Assembly: GCF_000986865.1 (NCBI RefSeq)
Contig: NZ_LAVS01000091.1
Span: 1-64,000, forward strand
Origin: Rheinheimera mesophila
GTDB taxonomy: Bacteria; Pseudomonadota; Gammaproteobacteria; Enterobacterales; Alteromonadaceae
DNA length: 64,000 bases
Direction: 5' to 3'
The translations under genes and the position numbers were made by a program. The stretch's first letter is position 1; each line of letters opens with the position of its first letter. Below are positions 26,864-34,743 of this stretch, one piece after another. The notes below the pieces were generated by a model, which was not told the origin of the DNA, searched no databases, and worked only from the letters and a program-made list of their open reading frames with translations.

Positions 26864-27796
26864 TTAATCCGGTGTCGCATTATTAAAATGTTGCTCAGCA
26901 AAATCCTGCTGATCCAGCTCGACCTGTTTGGCCATCCACTGCCGGAAGGCGACAATCTTGCCAAGCTCAGTCTGGTTTTCCCGGCACACCAGATAATGCG
27001 AGTCCTTACTCAGCAATACATGGTGAAACGGTACTATTAAGCGGCCCGAGTTAATATCGGGTCTTGCCATCACGTTATGGGCCAAAGCCACGCCCTGGCC
27101 ATGAATAGCGGCCTGTAGCACCATAGCTGTATGCGAAAAAATCGGTCCCTGATTGACGTTAAAGTTTTTAAACCCCTGACTGACAAACCAATCTTTCCAG
27201 GCCTGGCGTGAACCATCATGCAATAAAGTGTGATGGCGTAAATCTGTTACATCTTTTAATGGCTTGCTGCCGTTTAACAACAAAGGCGAACACACAGGTA
27301 ACAGATATTCGGTATGCAGTTTGTCAGCATGCAAGTTACGCCAGTTGCCGCGGCCATAATAAATTGCCACGTCCACATCATCTGTTAACGAGCCTTCATC
27401 TGAGTCAACCGCTTTGATCCGCACGTCTATATCGGAGTGCTCTTCACTGAATAAACTTAAACGTGGCACCAGCCACTGAATCGCAAAACTTGGCTGCAAA
27501 CTGACAGTCAACGAGCCTTTGGCACCCCGGGCTAATAACTTTTCAGTCGCTTCATGTAGTTGCAGAAAAATCTCTTTAATATCTAAAAAGAAACTCTGGC
27601 CTTCTTCAGTTAACAGCAAAGAGCGGTTTTTCCGCATAAACAGCTTTAAGCCTAAATGATCTTCCAGGGCTTTGATCTGATGACTGATAGCCGCCTGAGT
27701 GACAAACATCTCTTCAGCCGCTTTAGTAAAACTAAGATGGCGGGCTGCAGTTTCAAAAGCCTTTAACGCATTAAGGGGGGGTAAGCGCCGAGCCAT
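26864..27796 (-). CDS. gcvA: LysR-family transcriptional regulator GcvA
   Basis: A 310-aa LysR regulator very like E. coli GcvA, which controls the glycine-cleavage operon gcvTHP and the sRNA GcvB. The winged-helix domain is LSFTKAAEEMFVTQAAISHQ (about residues 21-40). The effector domain shows DVDVAIYYGRGNW and PVCSPLLL. ATG 27796 has GAGG upstream; the frame extends three codons to a TTG. It heads the operon with the hydrolase, ygdD and rlmM. The gcvTHP target is not in this window. Confidence 0.92.
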   Translation of the reverse strand: MARRLPPLNALKAFETAARHLSFTKAAEEMFVTQAAISHQIKALEDHLGLKLFMRKNRSLLLTEEGQSFFLDIKEIFLQLHEATEKLLARGAKGSLTVSLQPSFAIQWLVPRLSLFSEEHSDIDVRIKAVDSDEGSLTDDVDVAIYYGRGNWRNLHADKLHTEYLLPVCSPLLLNGSKPLKDVTDLRHHTLLHDGSRQAWKDWFVSQGFKNFNVNQGPIFSHTAMVLQAAIHGQGVALAHNVMARPDINSGRLIVPFHHVLLSKDSHYLVCRENQTELGKIVAFRQWMAKQVELDQQDFAEQHFNNATPD

Positions 27797-27851
27797 AGTC
27801 TGCAACCTCAGGAAGGACAGTTATTGAATTAATTTTTCTAATGCGAATTAT

Positions 27852-27887
27852 AAAGAAAGACGGTGAACTGTACCAGCTACAGTTCAC
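27852..27887 (-). terminator. Intrinsic terminator after yggX
   Basis: On the minus strand, GTGAACTGTA, loop GCTGG, TACAGTTCAC (27863-27887), then CGTCTTTCTTT. It is a perfect 10-bp stem with a T-rich tail just past the yggX stop, upstream of the gcvA start. Confidence 0.88.
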
Positions 27888-27901
27888 TTGGGCACGGAGA
27901 T

Positions 27902-28174
27902 TTAATTAGTTTTAGGAACGTAACCTTCGATTTGAACCTCTTTACCCTCGAATAAAAATTGCTGCATCTGTTCTTCCAGCAATTTGCGGTGTTCCAGATT
28001 CATCATGTTCAGCTTTTTTTCGTTGATCAGCATAATTTGTTTGGCCTGCCATAAGGCCCAGGCTTCTTTGCTGATATTGTCGAAGATTTTTTTGCCAAGC
28101 TCACCCGGGTACAGCTGAAAATCTAAACCTGCTGCTTCTTTTTGCAAATACACACAAAATACCTGACGGGACAT
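27902..28174 (-). CDS. yggX: Fe(2+)-trafficking / oxidative damage protection protein YggX
   Basis: A 90-aa cytosolic protein linked in enterobacteria to protection of iron-sulfur clusters and iron trafficking. The sequence has the strongly conserved [20 protein letters not shown] start with C7, the [17 protein letters not shown] segment (23-39) and a terminal GYVPKTN-like end. It follows mutY by 62 bases on the same strand, the E. coli arrangement. The link is sensible because MutY itself carries a [4Fe-4S] cluster. Confidence 0.95.
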   Translation of the reverse strand: MSRQVFCVYLQKEAAGLDFQLYPGELGKKIFDNISKEAWALWQAKQIMLINEKKLNMMNLEHRKLLEEQMQQFLFEGKEVQIEGYVPKTN

Positions 28175-28236
28175 GCTTCACCTCAACACTTAGCTTTGAA
28201 AAAGGCCGATATTGTAAACGACTTCAACACCGCCTG

Positions 28237-29262
28237 TTAGTTTTTATTCAGCCAGTTTTTTTCAATCCAGCTACGAATAGGTGCAGGTAAACCAATTTCC
28301 ATCAGTTGCTGTTTGTTATACCAACTGCTGCCTGCAGGCTCTGCCACCCCAGAGAGCGGATGCCAGATTGAAGCCTCTAATTTGTAATGTGAAAATACAT
28401 GCTGGAACTGGCCTTGCAGCTCGGCTTGCTGCAGTATTTGTTCGTTTTCATCCACTTGTGGCAAGGACCATAAATCAGCCCAGATACCAGAATCCGGTCT
28501 TTTTTGTAGCAATAGCTTGTCACCTTGCTCTATCCACAAAAAATGTCCTGCTTTGGTTGGTGTAGTTTTTTTAGGTTTAGCAGTAGGTAACTCAGCGACA
28601 CGGCCAGTATTAAAAGCCAGACACTGAGTTTTAAGCGGGCAACTTAAACAATCCGCTTGTTTGGGTTTGCACACCGTAGCGCCTAAATCCAGCAAGGCCT
28701 GGGCAAAACGTCTGTTGTTTTGTTTTGGTGTTAATAAATCGGCCAAAGCCCAGAGTTTTTTATCTACAGCAGAACTGGTTGGTACACCTTCAATACCAAA
28801 TAAACGACAGAATAAACGCCGGACGTTACCGTCCACTATAGGGCCATACGCATCATAAGCAAAAGAGCGGATAGCCCCAGCCGTGTAACGACCAATGCCG
28901 GGAATGGTTAATAAGTCATTTAATTCAAATGGAAACTCGCCCAACTCATGCACTATGTATTTGGCGGCCTTGTGCAAATTGCGCGCTCTGGCGTAATACC
29001 CTAAGCCCTGCCACAACGCCATCACAGTATCGGTATCGGCCGCTGCTAAAGCATGAATATCAGGCAGCTTTTGCATCCAGCGCTGAAAATAGGGGATCAC
29101 TGTGGTGACCTGAGTTTGCTGCAGCATCAATTCGCTGACCATCACCCGGTAAGGGCTTGGATCTTGTTGCCATGGCAAGGTATTACGACCAGCGGTTTGT
29201 TGCCAGTCGACTACGGTATCGGCAAATAATTCAGGACAGGTTAAATACTCAGAAGTTAGCAC
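28237..29262 (-). CDS. mutY: A/G-specific adenine DNA glycosylase MutY
   Basis: Removes adenine mispaired with 8-oxoguanine. A 341-aa protein with catalytic Glu in VSELMLQQTQV (E44). The helix-hairpin-helix is LLTIPGIGRYTAGA (about 116-129), followed by the catalytic Asp in PIVDGNV. The iron-sulfur cluster ligands are C-x6-C-x2-C-x5-C (CKPKQADCLSCPLKTQC, about 197-213). The C-terminal NUDIX-like domain recognises the oxidised base. It diverges from trmB and is followed by yggX, as in E. coli. Confidence 0.96.
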   Translation of the reverse strand: MLTSEYLTCPELFADTVVDWQQTAGRNTLPWQQDPSPYRVMVSELMLQQTQVTTVIPYFQRWMQKLPDIHALAAADTDTVMALWQGLGYYARARNLHKAAKYIVHELGEFPFELNDLLTIPGIGRYTAGAIRSFAYDAYGPIVDGNVRRLFCRLFGIEGVPTSSAVDKKLWALADLLTPKQNNRRFAQALLDLGATVCKPKQADCLSCPLKTQCLAFNTGRVAELPTAKPKKTTPTKAGHFLWIEQGDKLLLQKRPDSGIWADLWSLPQVDENEQILQQAELQGQFQHVFSHYKLEASIWHPLSGVAEPAGSSWYNKQQLMEIGLPAPIRSWIEKNWLNKN

Positions 29263-29432
29263 AGCGTTAAATACTCAGGGTTAAGTGTTCAAAACGGCGC
29301 TTAGCCTAGCATTTTTTCTCATTGTTGTTGAATCAAGATTAGCGGTTGAGCATTAGCAGCAGAACAAGGATAATACGCGCCGCATTCGCAGCAGTATAAC
29401 AACAGGCTGCATCACATTTTTTGGAGACCAAG

Positions 29433-30167
29433 ATGACCCACCCGGAACAACCAAACACAGAGCCTCAAAACGAAGAGCTTCAGGAAAACAAATACCTGCG
29501 CCGTATTCGTAGCTTTGTTTTAAGGGAAGGTCGTCTGACCAAAGGCCAGCAGCGCAGTTTAGATTTATTCTGGCCTACTATGGGCCTTGAATACCAGACT
29601 ACACCTTATGATATGAAAGCCGTATTTGGCCGCGAAGCTGACTTAGTGCTGGAAATTGGTTTTGGTATGGGCAAGTCTTTGGTGCAAATGGCCAAAGCTG
29701 CGCCGGAAAAAGACTTTATTGGCATCGAAGTACATAAACCTGGTGTTGGCGCTTGTTTAGGTGAAGCCGAAACTGAAGGTGTAAAAAACCTGCGGGTGTT
29801 TGAGCACGATGCCATCGAAATTTTAAACGACTCTATCGCCGACAATAGTTTAAGCACAGTGCAGTTATTTTTCCCCGACCCATGGCATAAAAAACGTCAC
29901 CATAAAAGACGTATAGTACAGCCTGAGTTTGCTCAGTTATTGCGTCGCAAGTTAAAAATTGGTGGTGTATTTCATATGGCCACCGACTGGGAAAACTACG
30001 CAGAGCATATGCTGGACGTGATGAAAGTGGCTGAGGGCTATAGCAACCTGTCAGAAACCAACGACTATGTGCCACGCCCTGACCATAGACCTCTGACTAA
30101 ATTTGAAAACCGTGGTGTTAATTTAGGCCATGGCGTTTGGGATCTGATGTTTAAGAAGGTGAACTAA
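29433..30167 (+). CDS. trmB: tRNA (guanine-N7-)-methyltransferase TrmB
   Basis: Makes m7G46 in tRNA using SAM. The 244-aa protein shows the SAM motif [15 protein letters not shown] (about residues 74-88), [10 protein letters not shown] (about 98-107) and the catalytic [15 protein letters not shown] (about 145-159). ATG 29433 is the start because TTGGAGA precedes it; the frame also opens at TTG 29421. It diverges from mutY and is followed by rsmC after one base, forming an RNA-methyltransferase pair. Confidence 0.96.
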   Translation: MTHPEQPNTEPQNEELQENKYLRRIRSFVLREGRLTKGQQRSLDLFWPTMGLEYQTTPYDMKAVFGREADLVLEIGFGMGKSLVQMAKAAPEKDFIGIEVHKPGVGACLGEAETEGVKNLRVFEHDAIEILNDSIADNSLSTVQLFFPDPWHKKRHHKRRIVQPEFAQLLRRKLKIGGVFHMATDWENYAEHMLDVMKVAEGYSNLSETNDYVPRPDHRPLTKFENRGVNLGHGVWDLMFKKVN

Positions 30168-30168
30168 G

Positions 30169-31197
30169 ATGCTCGACAATACCAGTCAGCTACTGCTGCG
30201 TAATATTGATTTTTTATCAGGCAAAGTGCTGCTGGTAGAACCTATGGCCGACCGTCTGGCTGCTGAGTTAAAACAACAAGCGCCAGAGCTGGAGCTGTTT
30301 TGTTTAACCTCAAACATTGCTGTTGCTACGAACTGGCAACAGCAATGCAAAAGCCCATGTTATTTAGGTGATGCGCTACCGGCTGATTTAAAGGTCGATA
30401 AAGTGGTGCTGTTTTACCCTAAAAGCAAAGACCAGCTACAAAGCTCTTTAGCCCAGATTAAAACTGTACTGCATGATAAAACTGAAGTTTATCTGGTCGG
30501 TGACAATAAAGGTGGCATTAAAAGCTTAGGTAATCAGGCTGAAAAACTCGGTTTAAAAGCCTTTAAGCACGACAACGCCAAACATTGTTTGTGGTTTGAA
30601 CTGGATGGCCTGCTACAAAGTGAGCTCAAAACCGCAGACTTTCATCAGTTTAGTATCGAAAAAGCTGGGATTCAGCTAAATATCTGCTCCTTACCCGGTG
30701 TGTTTAACCACGGCAAACTGGATTTGGGCACTCACTTATTGCTGGAGCATTTAGGCCATATTCAGCAAGGTAAAGTACTGGATTTTGCTTGTGGTGCAGG
30801 TTTTATCGGGGCTTTTTTAGTAAAAAAACATCCGGAAATTAAATTAACTGCCTCTGATATCAGTACTTTAGCGGTCAGCTCTACCGCTGCTACCTTGAAG
30901 GCTAACAAGCTACCGGGGGAAGTAATAGTCGCAGACGGTATTCCTTCGCGCAGCGCAGCTTATGATCATATCGTCAGTAATCCACCTTTTCATACAGGCT
31001 TAAAAACCGATTATCAAATCAGCGAGCAGTTTTTCCGTGATGCTTTTACTGAGTTAAAACCAGGCGGCACATTAACTTTAGTAGCGAACGTACATTTACC
31101 TTATGTGGCTCAACTGACTGAAATTTTTGGTCAGGTAAAAGAGCTTGGCCGTCGTGATGGTTTTGTGGTTTATTATTGTAAAAAAAGCGCTAAATAA
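30169..31197 (+). CDS. rsmC: 16S rRNA (guanine(1207)-N(2))-methyltransferase RsmC
   Basis: Methylates G1207 of 16S rRNA. A 342-aa protein with two related Rossmann halves: a degenerate N-terminal one and a C-terminal active one. The active half has VLDFACGAGFIGAFL (about 203-217), SDISTLAV and the amino-methyltransferase motif IVSNPPFHTG (about 268-277). It starts one base after trmB, so the two are co-translated. Confidence 0.95.
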   Translation: MLDNTSQLLLRNIDFLSGKVLLVEPMADRLAAELKQQAPELELFCLTSNIAVATNWQQQCKSPCYLGDALPADLKVDKVVLFYPKSKDQLQSSLAQIKTVLHDKTEVYLVGDNKGGIKSLGNQAEKLGLKAFKHDNAKHCLWFELDGLLQSELKTADFHQFSIEKAGIQLNICSLPGVFNHGKLDLGTHLLLEHLGHIQQGKVLDFACGAGFIGAFLVKKHPEIKLTASDISTLAVSSTAATLKANKLPGEVIVADGIPSRSAAYDHIVSNPPFHTGLKTDYQISEQFFRDAFTELKPGGTLTLVANVHLPYVAQLTEIFGQVKELGRRDGFVVYYCKKSAK

Positions 31198-31209
31198 AAG
31201 GATCTGTTG

Positions 31210-31503
31210 ATGAGACTGGTTATGCTTGCTCTGGCTGGATTAAGCTTCAGCACTGCGGTGTTGGCTGACTGTATTCAGTCGCCGGAAAGAACTCAGGCCT
31301 GTCCTCATCAGATCTACCGTTTAGGTCAGTTGGAAAATATGGCAAAACCCGCTATGTTATGTATCTGCGTGGCTGATTTTAAAGAGTTTTTAACAGTACC
31401 CACTGATGAAGATGAAGCCCACAAACAAAAGCTGAAACGCCTGAAGCTGGAATATGCTTTAGGCCAAAAAATCGAGCCTATATTGCAGGTATTAAGAGAC
31501 TAA
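31210..31503 (+). CDS. Small exported four-cysteine protein, unknown
   Basis: A 97-aa protein with a clear signal peptide (residues 1-19, ending AVLAD). Mature cysteines lie in CIQSPERTQAC (near 21-31) and MLCICVADF (near 50-58), enough for two disulfides in the periplasm. The C-terminal third is a charged helix. AAAGGA lies about 9 bases before ATG 31210. It follows rsmC by 12 bases and is probably in the same transcript. I do not recognise the family. Confidence 0.65.
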   Translation: MRLVMLALAGLSFSTAVLADCIQSPERTQACPHQIYRLGQLENMAKPAMLCICVADFKEFLTVPTDEDEAHKQKLKRLKLEYALGQKIEPILQVLRD

Positions 31504-31509
31504 CTCTGC

Positions 31510-31908
31510 TTATTGGCCCAGCACAATCTGACGCGGATGAAACTCCCCTAAATACTCCTCATCTTGTTGCAACAGCGCAGGCACCAAATACAACTTGCCT
31601 TGTTCCACCCAATAAATCGCGTTTTGTTCAAACATAATAGCCAGCTTTATCGCCCGGGGCTTATCACAAAGCACAGCCCAGCTTTTTTCCTGAAATCTCA
31701 GATCAGGGGAGCAACCGACTATCTCGCGGTAAGGCACATGAAGACTATCGAGGGTTCTGGCGAAATGGGTATCAAGGAGTAAGTTTCTGGAGGGAGTCTG
31801 AACGTGGCCACAAGGGTTTTGGGCACTGATGATTGCAAAGTTTATTTGGTCACCTAAAGGTTGATGGCACAAAAAAACACTCGTTTTGTAGTTATCCCAT
31901 AAGTCCAT
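31510..31908 (-). CDS. DUF3293 family protein
   Basis: A 132-aa cytosolic protein of the DUF3293 type. FAIISAQNPCGHVQTPSRN (about residues 24-42) matches the family's I-x-A-x-N-P-x-G signature. GCSPDLRFQEKSWAV (about 64-78) matches its G-x-S-P-D block. No function is known. It is convergent with the four-cysteine gene, six bases apart, and is followed upstream by the third copy of the palindromic repeat. Confidence 0.75.
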   Translation of the reverse strand: MDLWDNYKTSVFLCHQPLGDQINFAIISAQNPCGHVQTPSRNLLLDTHFARTLDSLHVPYREIVGCSPDLRFQEKSWAVLCDKPRAIKLAIMFEQNAIYWVEQGKLYLVPALLQQDEEYLGEFHPRQIVLGQ

Positions 31909-31943
31909 GGTTTGTCCTCATCGCCACAAGTGTGCTCACTATA

Positions 31944-32064
31944 AACCCTTCGTACTTGAAGCTGCAACCTTGTTGGCTGCGCTGGCTCACCTCCGTCTGA
32001 TAGCACAATATCTGCCTGGGGTGTCATGCAGTTGTGGCCTTGTTGTAACATCAATGACTTTGGC
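31944..32064. repeat. Interspersed imperfect palindromic repeat, diverged copy 3
   Basis: Begins AACCCTTCGTACTTGAAGCTGCAACCTTGTTGGCTG and ends near TTGTAACATCAATGACTTTGG. The left arm closely matches copies 1 and 2. The middle is altered (CACCTCCGTCTGATAGCACA, then TGCCTGGGGTG), and the right arm has changed bases. It stands between the DUF3293 and sensor-kinase genes. Loss of arm pairing suggests it is no longer maintained as a hairpin. Confidence 0.7.
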
Positions 32065-32175
32065 TGAGGGCCTGTTTTATTTTTTTGTCAGTGGCCTTAC
32101 TGGTGAAAGTTTGCAAATGCGTGTAACTTCAATATTATAGCTTCGATAACAGATTGACCGATGGCGGAAGTATTG

Positions 32176-33789
32176 ATGGGTCCAGCGTTAAAAGCGAGTT
32201 CAATCAAAAGCGCACTGATCTGGGTTGTCATGCTGATATGCAGTATTACCCTCTGTATATCGCTGACCATTGCCACTTTGCAGGATATCAAAGCTGAAAA
32301 GAAAAACCTGTCAGAACAATTACACTCTTATGCCGCTATTATTGCCTTTAACGCTGTAGGTTCGATTGAAGCAGATGATTCGGAAGTTGAGGACAGACGT
32401 CTTGCTTCTTTTGCCGCAGAATCACGCTTACACAATATTCATATTTACAAGCTGCAGGAAAATAACGAGCTCAGCTTTTTTGCCAGCTACAACAGACGAG
32501 ACGTTGGTCCCTACCCTACTCAGTTTAATAAAGTAGAACAATACCAGAATGCCACCATAGGAGATGGCGTAATGGAGCTGACACAAAAAATAGAATCGAA
32601 TGGGAAATTAATAGGTTATGTCTATCTGCGTGCCAGCCTTGAAGAGCTGAGCCGTTATGTACAAAACAGAGTGTTGTACGATATTCTGATTGCGCTGTGT
32701 TCGTTATTAGGTGCCTTTTTTATCGCCAACAAGCTACAGCGACGCTTTACTCAGCCACTTTATAGCCTGCTGACTTTGGTTCAAAAAGTATCAAAAGAAA
32801 AAGACTATCAAATTCGGGTGCCTGCGATGGAAATCACTGAGTTCCATAACTTAGGCAGAGCTGTGAACACTATGCTCGACAGAACCGAGCAGCAAATCAC
32901 CAAACTGCGCAGTGCCGAAAGTGAAATTCGGCAGTTAAACCAGGATTTGGAACAAAAAATCAACGACAGAACACAAGCGCTGAAAACCTCAAATCAGGAT
33001 TTATTAAACACTTTATCCACCTTGCATCAGTATCAGAATCAAATTGTCGAAACTGAAAAAATGGCCAGTTTAGGCCAGATGGTGGCTGGCGTGGCTCATG
33101 AGGTAAATACACCTATAGGCCTTGGCGTGACTGCATCAACCTTAATGCAGGATAAGCTGGCAGAAATACAAAAAGCCTTTGATGATAAGAAGTTAACTTC
33201 AAGTCAACTGGCCAAATTCCTCAGTGACAGTGCGGAAAATCTCGGCATTATTTACCGAAATCTGGAAAGAGCAGCGAACCTTATCCGCAGTTTTAAACAG
33301 GTAGCGGTGGATCAGTCTAACGACAACAGAAGGTACTTTAATATGTACCAACTGCTGAACGAAGTGCTGTTATCACTGCGTCCTAACCTGAAAAAAACCC
33401 AACATCAGGTGATCATCAATTGTGACGAAGCGCTTGAGCTGGAGAGTAAACCAGGCCCTATCAGCCAAATACTGATCAACCTGATTATGAATAGTCTGAT
33501 ACATGCTTTTGAGCATAAAGAACAAGGCACTGTCACCATTAGCGTTACTCTGGCCAACAGCCGTTGTTATTTGCACTATCAGGATAACGGCTCTGGTGTA
33601 CCTGAGAATATTAAAAAACGCATTTTTGACCCCTTTGTCACTACCAAAAGGGGAGAAGGCGGCAGTGGTCTGGGTATGCATTTGGTCTACAACTTAGTGA
33701 CACAAGCATTAAACGGTAAAATACAGTTGGAAAGTGCGCTGGATCAGGGGATCGATATTCAAATAGATTTTCCAGTGATCCCTAAGTGA
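32176..33789 (+). CDS. Membrane sensor histidine kinase (CHASE8-like, HAMP, HK)
   Basis: A 537-aa kinase. TM1 lies near residues 10-34, a periplasmic sensor of roughly 115 residues follows (CHASE8-like by length and pattern), then TM2 near 160-180, HAMP near 183-235 and a coiled coil. The phosphoacceptor is H308 in GVAHEVNTPIG, and the ATPase has NLIMNSL, DNGSGVP and GEGGSGLGMHL. ATG 32176 has GGAAG upstream; ATG 32161 is in frame but lacks a site. arcA follows 185 bases downstream with its own promoter, so a functional link is not established. The signal is unknown. Confidence 0.88.
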   Translation: MGPALKASSIKSALIWVVMLICSITLCISLTIATLQDIKAEKKNLSEQLHSYAAIIAFNAVGSIEADDSEVEDRRLASFAAESRLHNIHIYKLQENNELSFFASYNRRDVGPYPTQFNKVEQYQNATIGDGVMELTQKIESNGKLIGYVYLRASLEELSRYVQNRVLYDILIALCSLLGAFFIANKLQRRFTQPLYSLLTLVQKVSKEKDYQIRVPAMEITEFHNLGRAVNTMLDRTEQQITKLRSAESEIRQLNQDLEQKINDRTQALKTSNQDLLNTLSTLHQYQNQIVETEKMASLGQMVAGVAHEVNTPIGLGVTASTLMQDKLAEIQKAFDDKKLTSSQLAKFLSDSAENLGIIYRNLERAANLIRSFKQVAVDQSNDNRRYFNMYQLLNEVLLSLRPNLKKTQHQVIINCDEALELESKPGPISQILINLIMNSLIHAFEHKEQGTVTISVTLANSRCYLHYQDNGSGVPENIKKRIFDPFVTTKRGEGGSGLGMHLVYNLVTQALNGKIQLESALDQGIDIQIDFPVIPK

Positions 33790-33844
33790 GATAAAAGCTT
33801 TAACAAAAGTATACTTTTCAACAGCTTGAATTAGAGCAATCTAA

Positions 33845-33889
33845 TTGTTAACAAATGCACTTGTTAACAAAATCCGCCGTCTATATAAT
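33845..33889 (+). promoter_or_regulatory. arcA promoter with paired TTGTTAACAA palindromes
   Basis: A near-consensus sigma-70 promoter: TTGTTA (33861-33866), a 17-base spacer and TATAAT (33884-33889). The 10-base palindrome TTGTTAACAA occurs at 33861-33870, covering the -35 box, and again at 33845-33854, 16 bases upstream. A third palindrome AAAAGTATACTTTT lies at 33805-33818. The arrangement suggests a repressor or activator binding side by side. The regulator is unknown; the spacing does not fit the usual ArcA direct repeat. Confidence 0.6.
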
Positions 33890-33974
33890 TGTGCAGACAA
33901 TGACCATGGGTCACTCTCATTCTAAAAATATACAAATCAAACACTTAATTACGTTCACATAAGGTTCAAGCATA

Positions 33975-34682
33975 ATGCAGACCCCTGTTATTCTGATTGT
34001 TGAAGATGAAGAAGTAACACGACTGAATCTGGTCAGCCTGTTCGAAGGCGAAGGCTATGATGTAGTTGAAGCAGTGAATGGCGAAGAAATGAACCAGAAA
34101 CTGGCTGAACACAAAGTCAATTTGATTGTTATGGATATCAATCTGCCTGGTAAAAACGGCCTGATCCTGGCCCGTGAATTACGCCAGAAAGAAAACGTGG
34201 GTCTGATTTTTCTGACCGGACGTGACAGTGAAGTCGATCGCATTTTAGGTCTGGAAATTGGCGCAGACGATTACCTAACCAAACCTTTTAACCCGCGTGA
34301 ACTGACTATTCGTGCCCGCAACCTGTTAAATCGCACTGTATCTCAACCTGTAGTGGAAGAGCACAAAAGTGTGGTGAAATTTAATGGTTGGGTATTGGAT
34401 GAAAATAGCCGCAACCTGACCTCGCCAGAAGGTGTATCACGCCGTTTACCAAAAGGTGAGTACCGTGCCTTACGCTTAATGCTGGACAGCCCTGGTAAAA
34501 TTTTCACCCGGGAACAACTGATCCGTCATATGACAGGCCGCGAACTCAGAGCAAATGACAGAACTGTGGATGTAACTATCCGCCGCATCCGTAAGCATTT
34601 TGAATCTGACGTGGAAAGCCCGGAGCTGATCAGCACCATCCACGGTGAAGGTTACCGCTTCGTAGGTAAGTTAGAAAAATAA
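33975..34682 (+). CDS. arcA: Two-component response regulator ArcA
   Basis: OmpR-family regulator of aerobic and anaerobic respiration. The 235-aa protein starts [16 protein letters not shown] with the phosphoacceptor D54 in [12 protein letters not shown] and K-region [17 protein letters not shown]. The winged-helix output domain is near-identical to E. coli in [19 protein letters not shown]. Its partner kinase ArcB is convergent, just downstream. In E. coli the two genes are unlinked. The promoter has paired palindromes (33845-33870). Confidence 0.96.
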   Translation: MQTPVILIVEDEEVTRLNLVSLFEGEGYDVVEAVNGEEMNQKLAEHKVNLIVMDINLPGKNGLILARELRQKENVGLIFLTGRDSEVDRILGLEIGADDYLTKPFNPRELTIRARNLLNRTVSQPVVEEHKSVVKFNGWVLDENSRNLTSPEGVSRRLPKGEYRALRLMLDSPGKIFTREQLIRHMTGRELRANDRTVDVTIRRIRKHFESDVESPELISTIHGEGYRFVGKLEK

Positions 34683-34690
34683 CCCCCCAG

Positions 34691-34715
34691 AGGGGTGGAG
34701 TTTATCTCCGCCCCT
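34691..34715. terminator. Hairpin between convergent arcA and arcB
   Basis: AGGGGTGGAG (34691-34700), loop TTTAT, CTCCGCCCCT (34706-34715), a 10-bp stem with one G-T pair. It lacks a clear T-run on either side, so termination is probable but not certain. Confidence 0.55.
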
Positions 34716-34743
34716 GGCTAATTCCAAGAGAATGTCTGACAGG

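Noticed and set aside
33845-33870. TTGTTAACAA pair as an ArcA autoregulation box
   Set aside because: The GTTAA words are 16 bases apart, not the 11-base direct-repeat spacing expected for ArcA, so it is reported only as a site for an unknown regulator.
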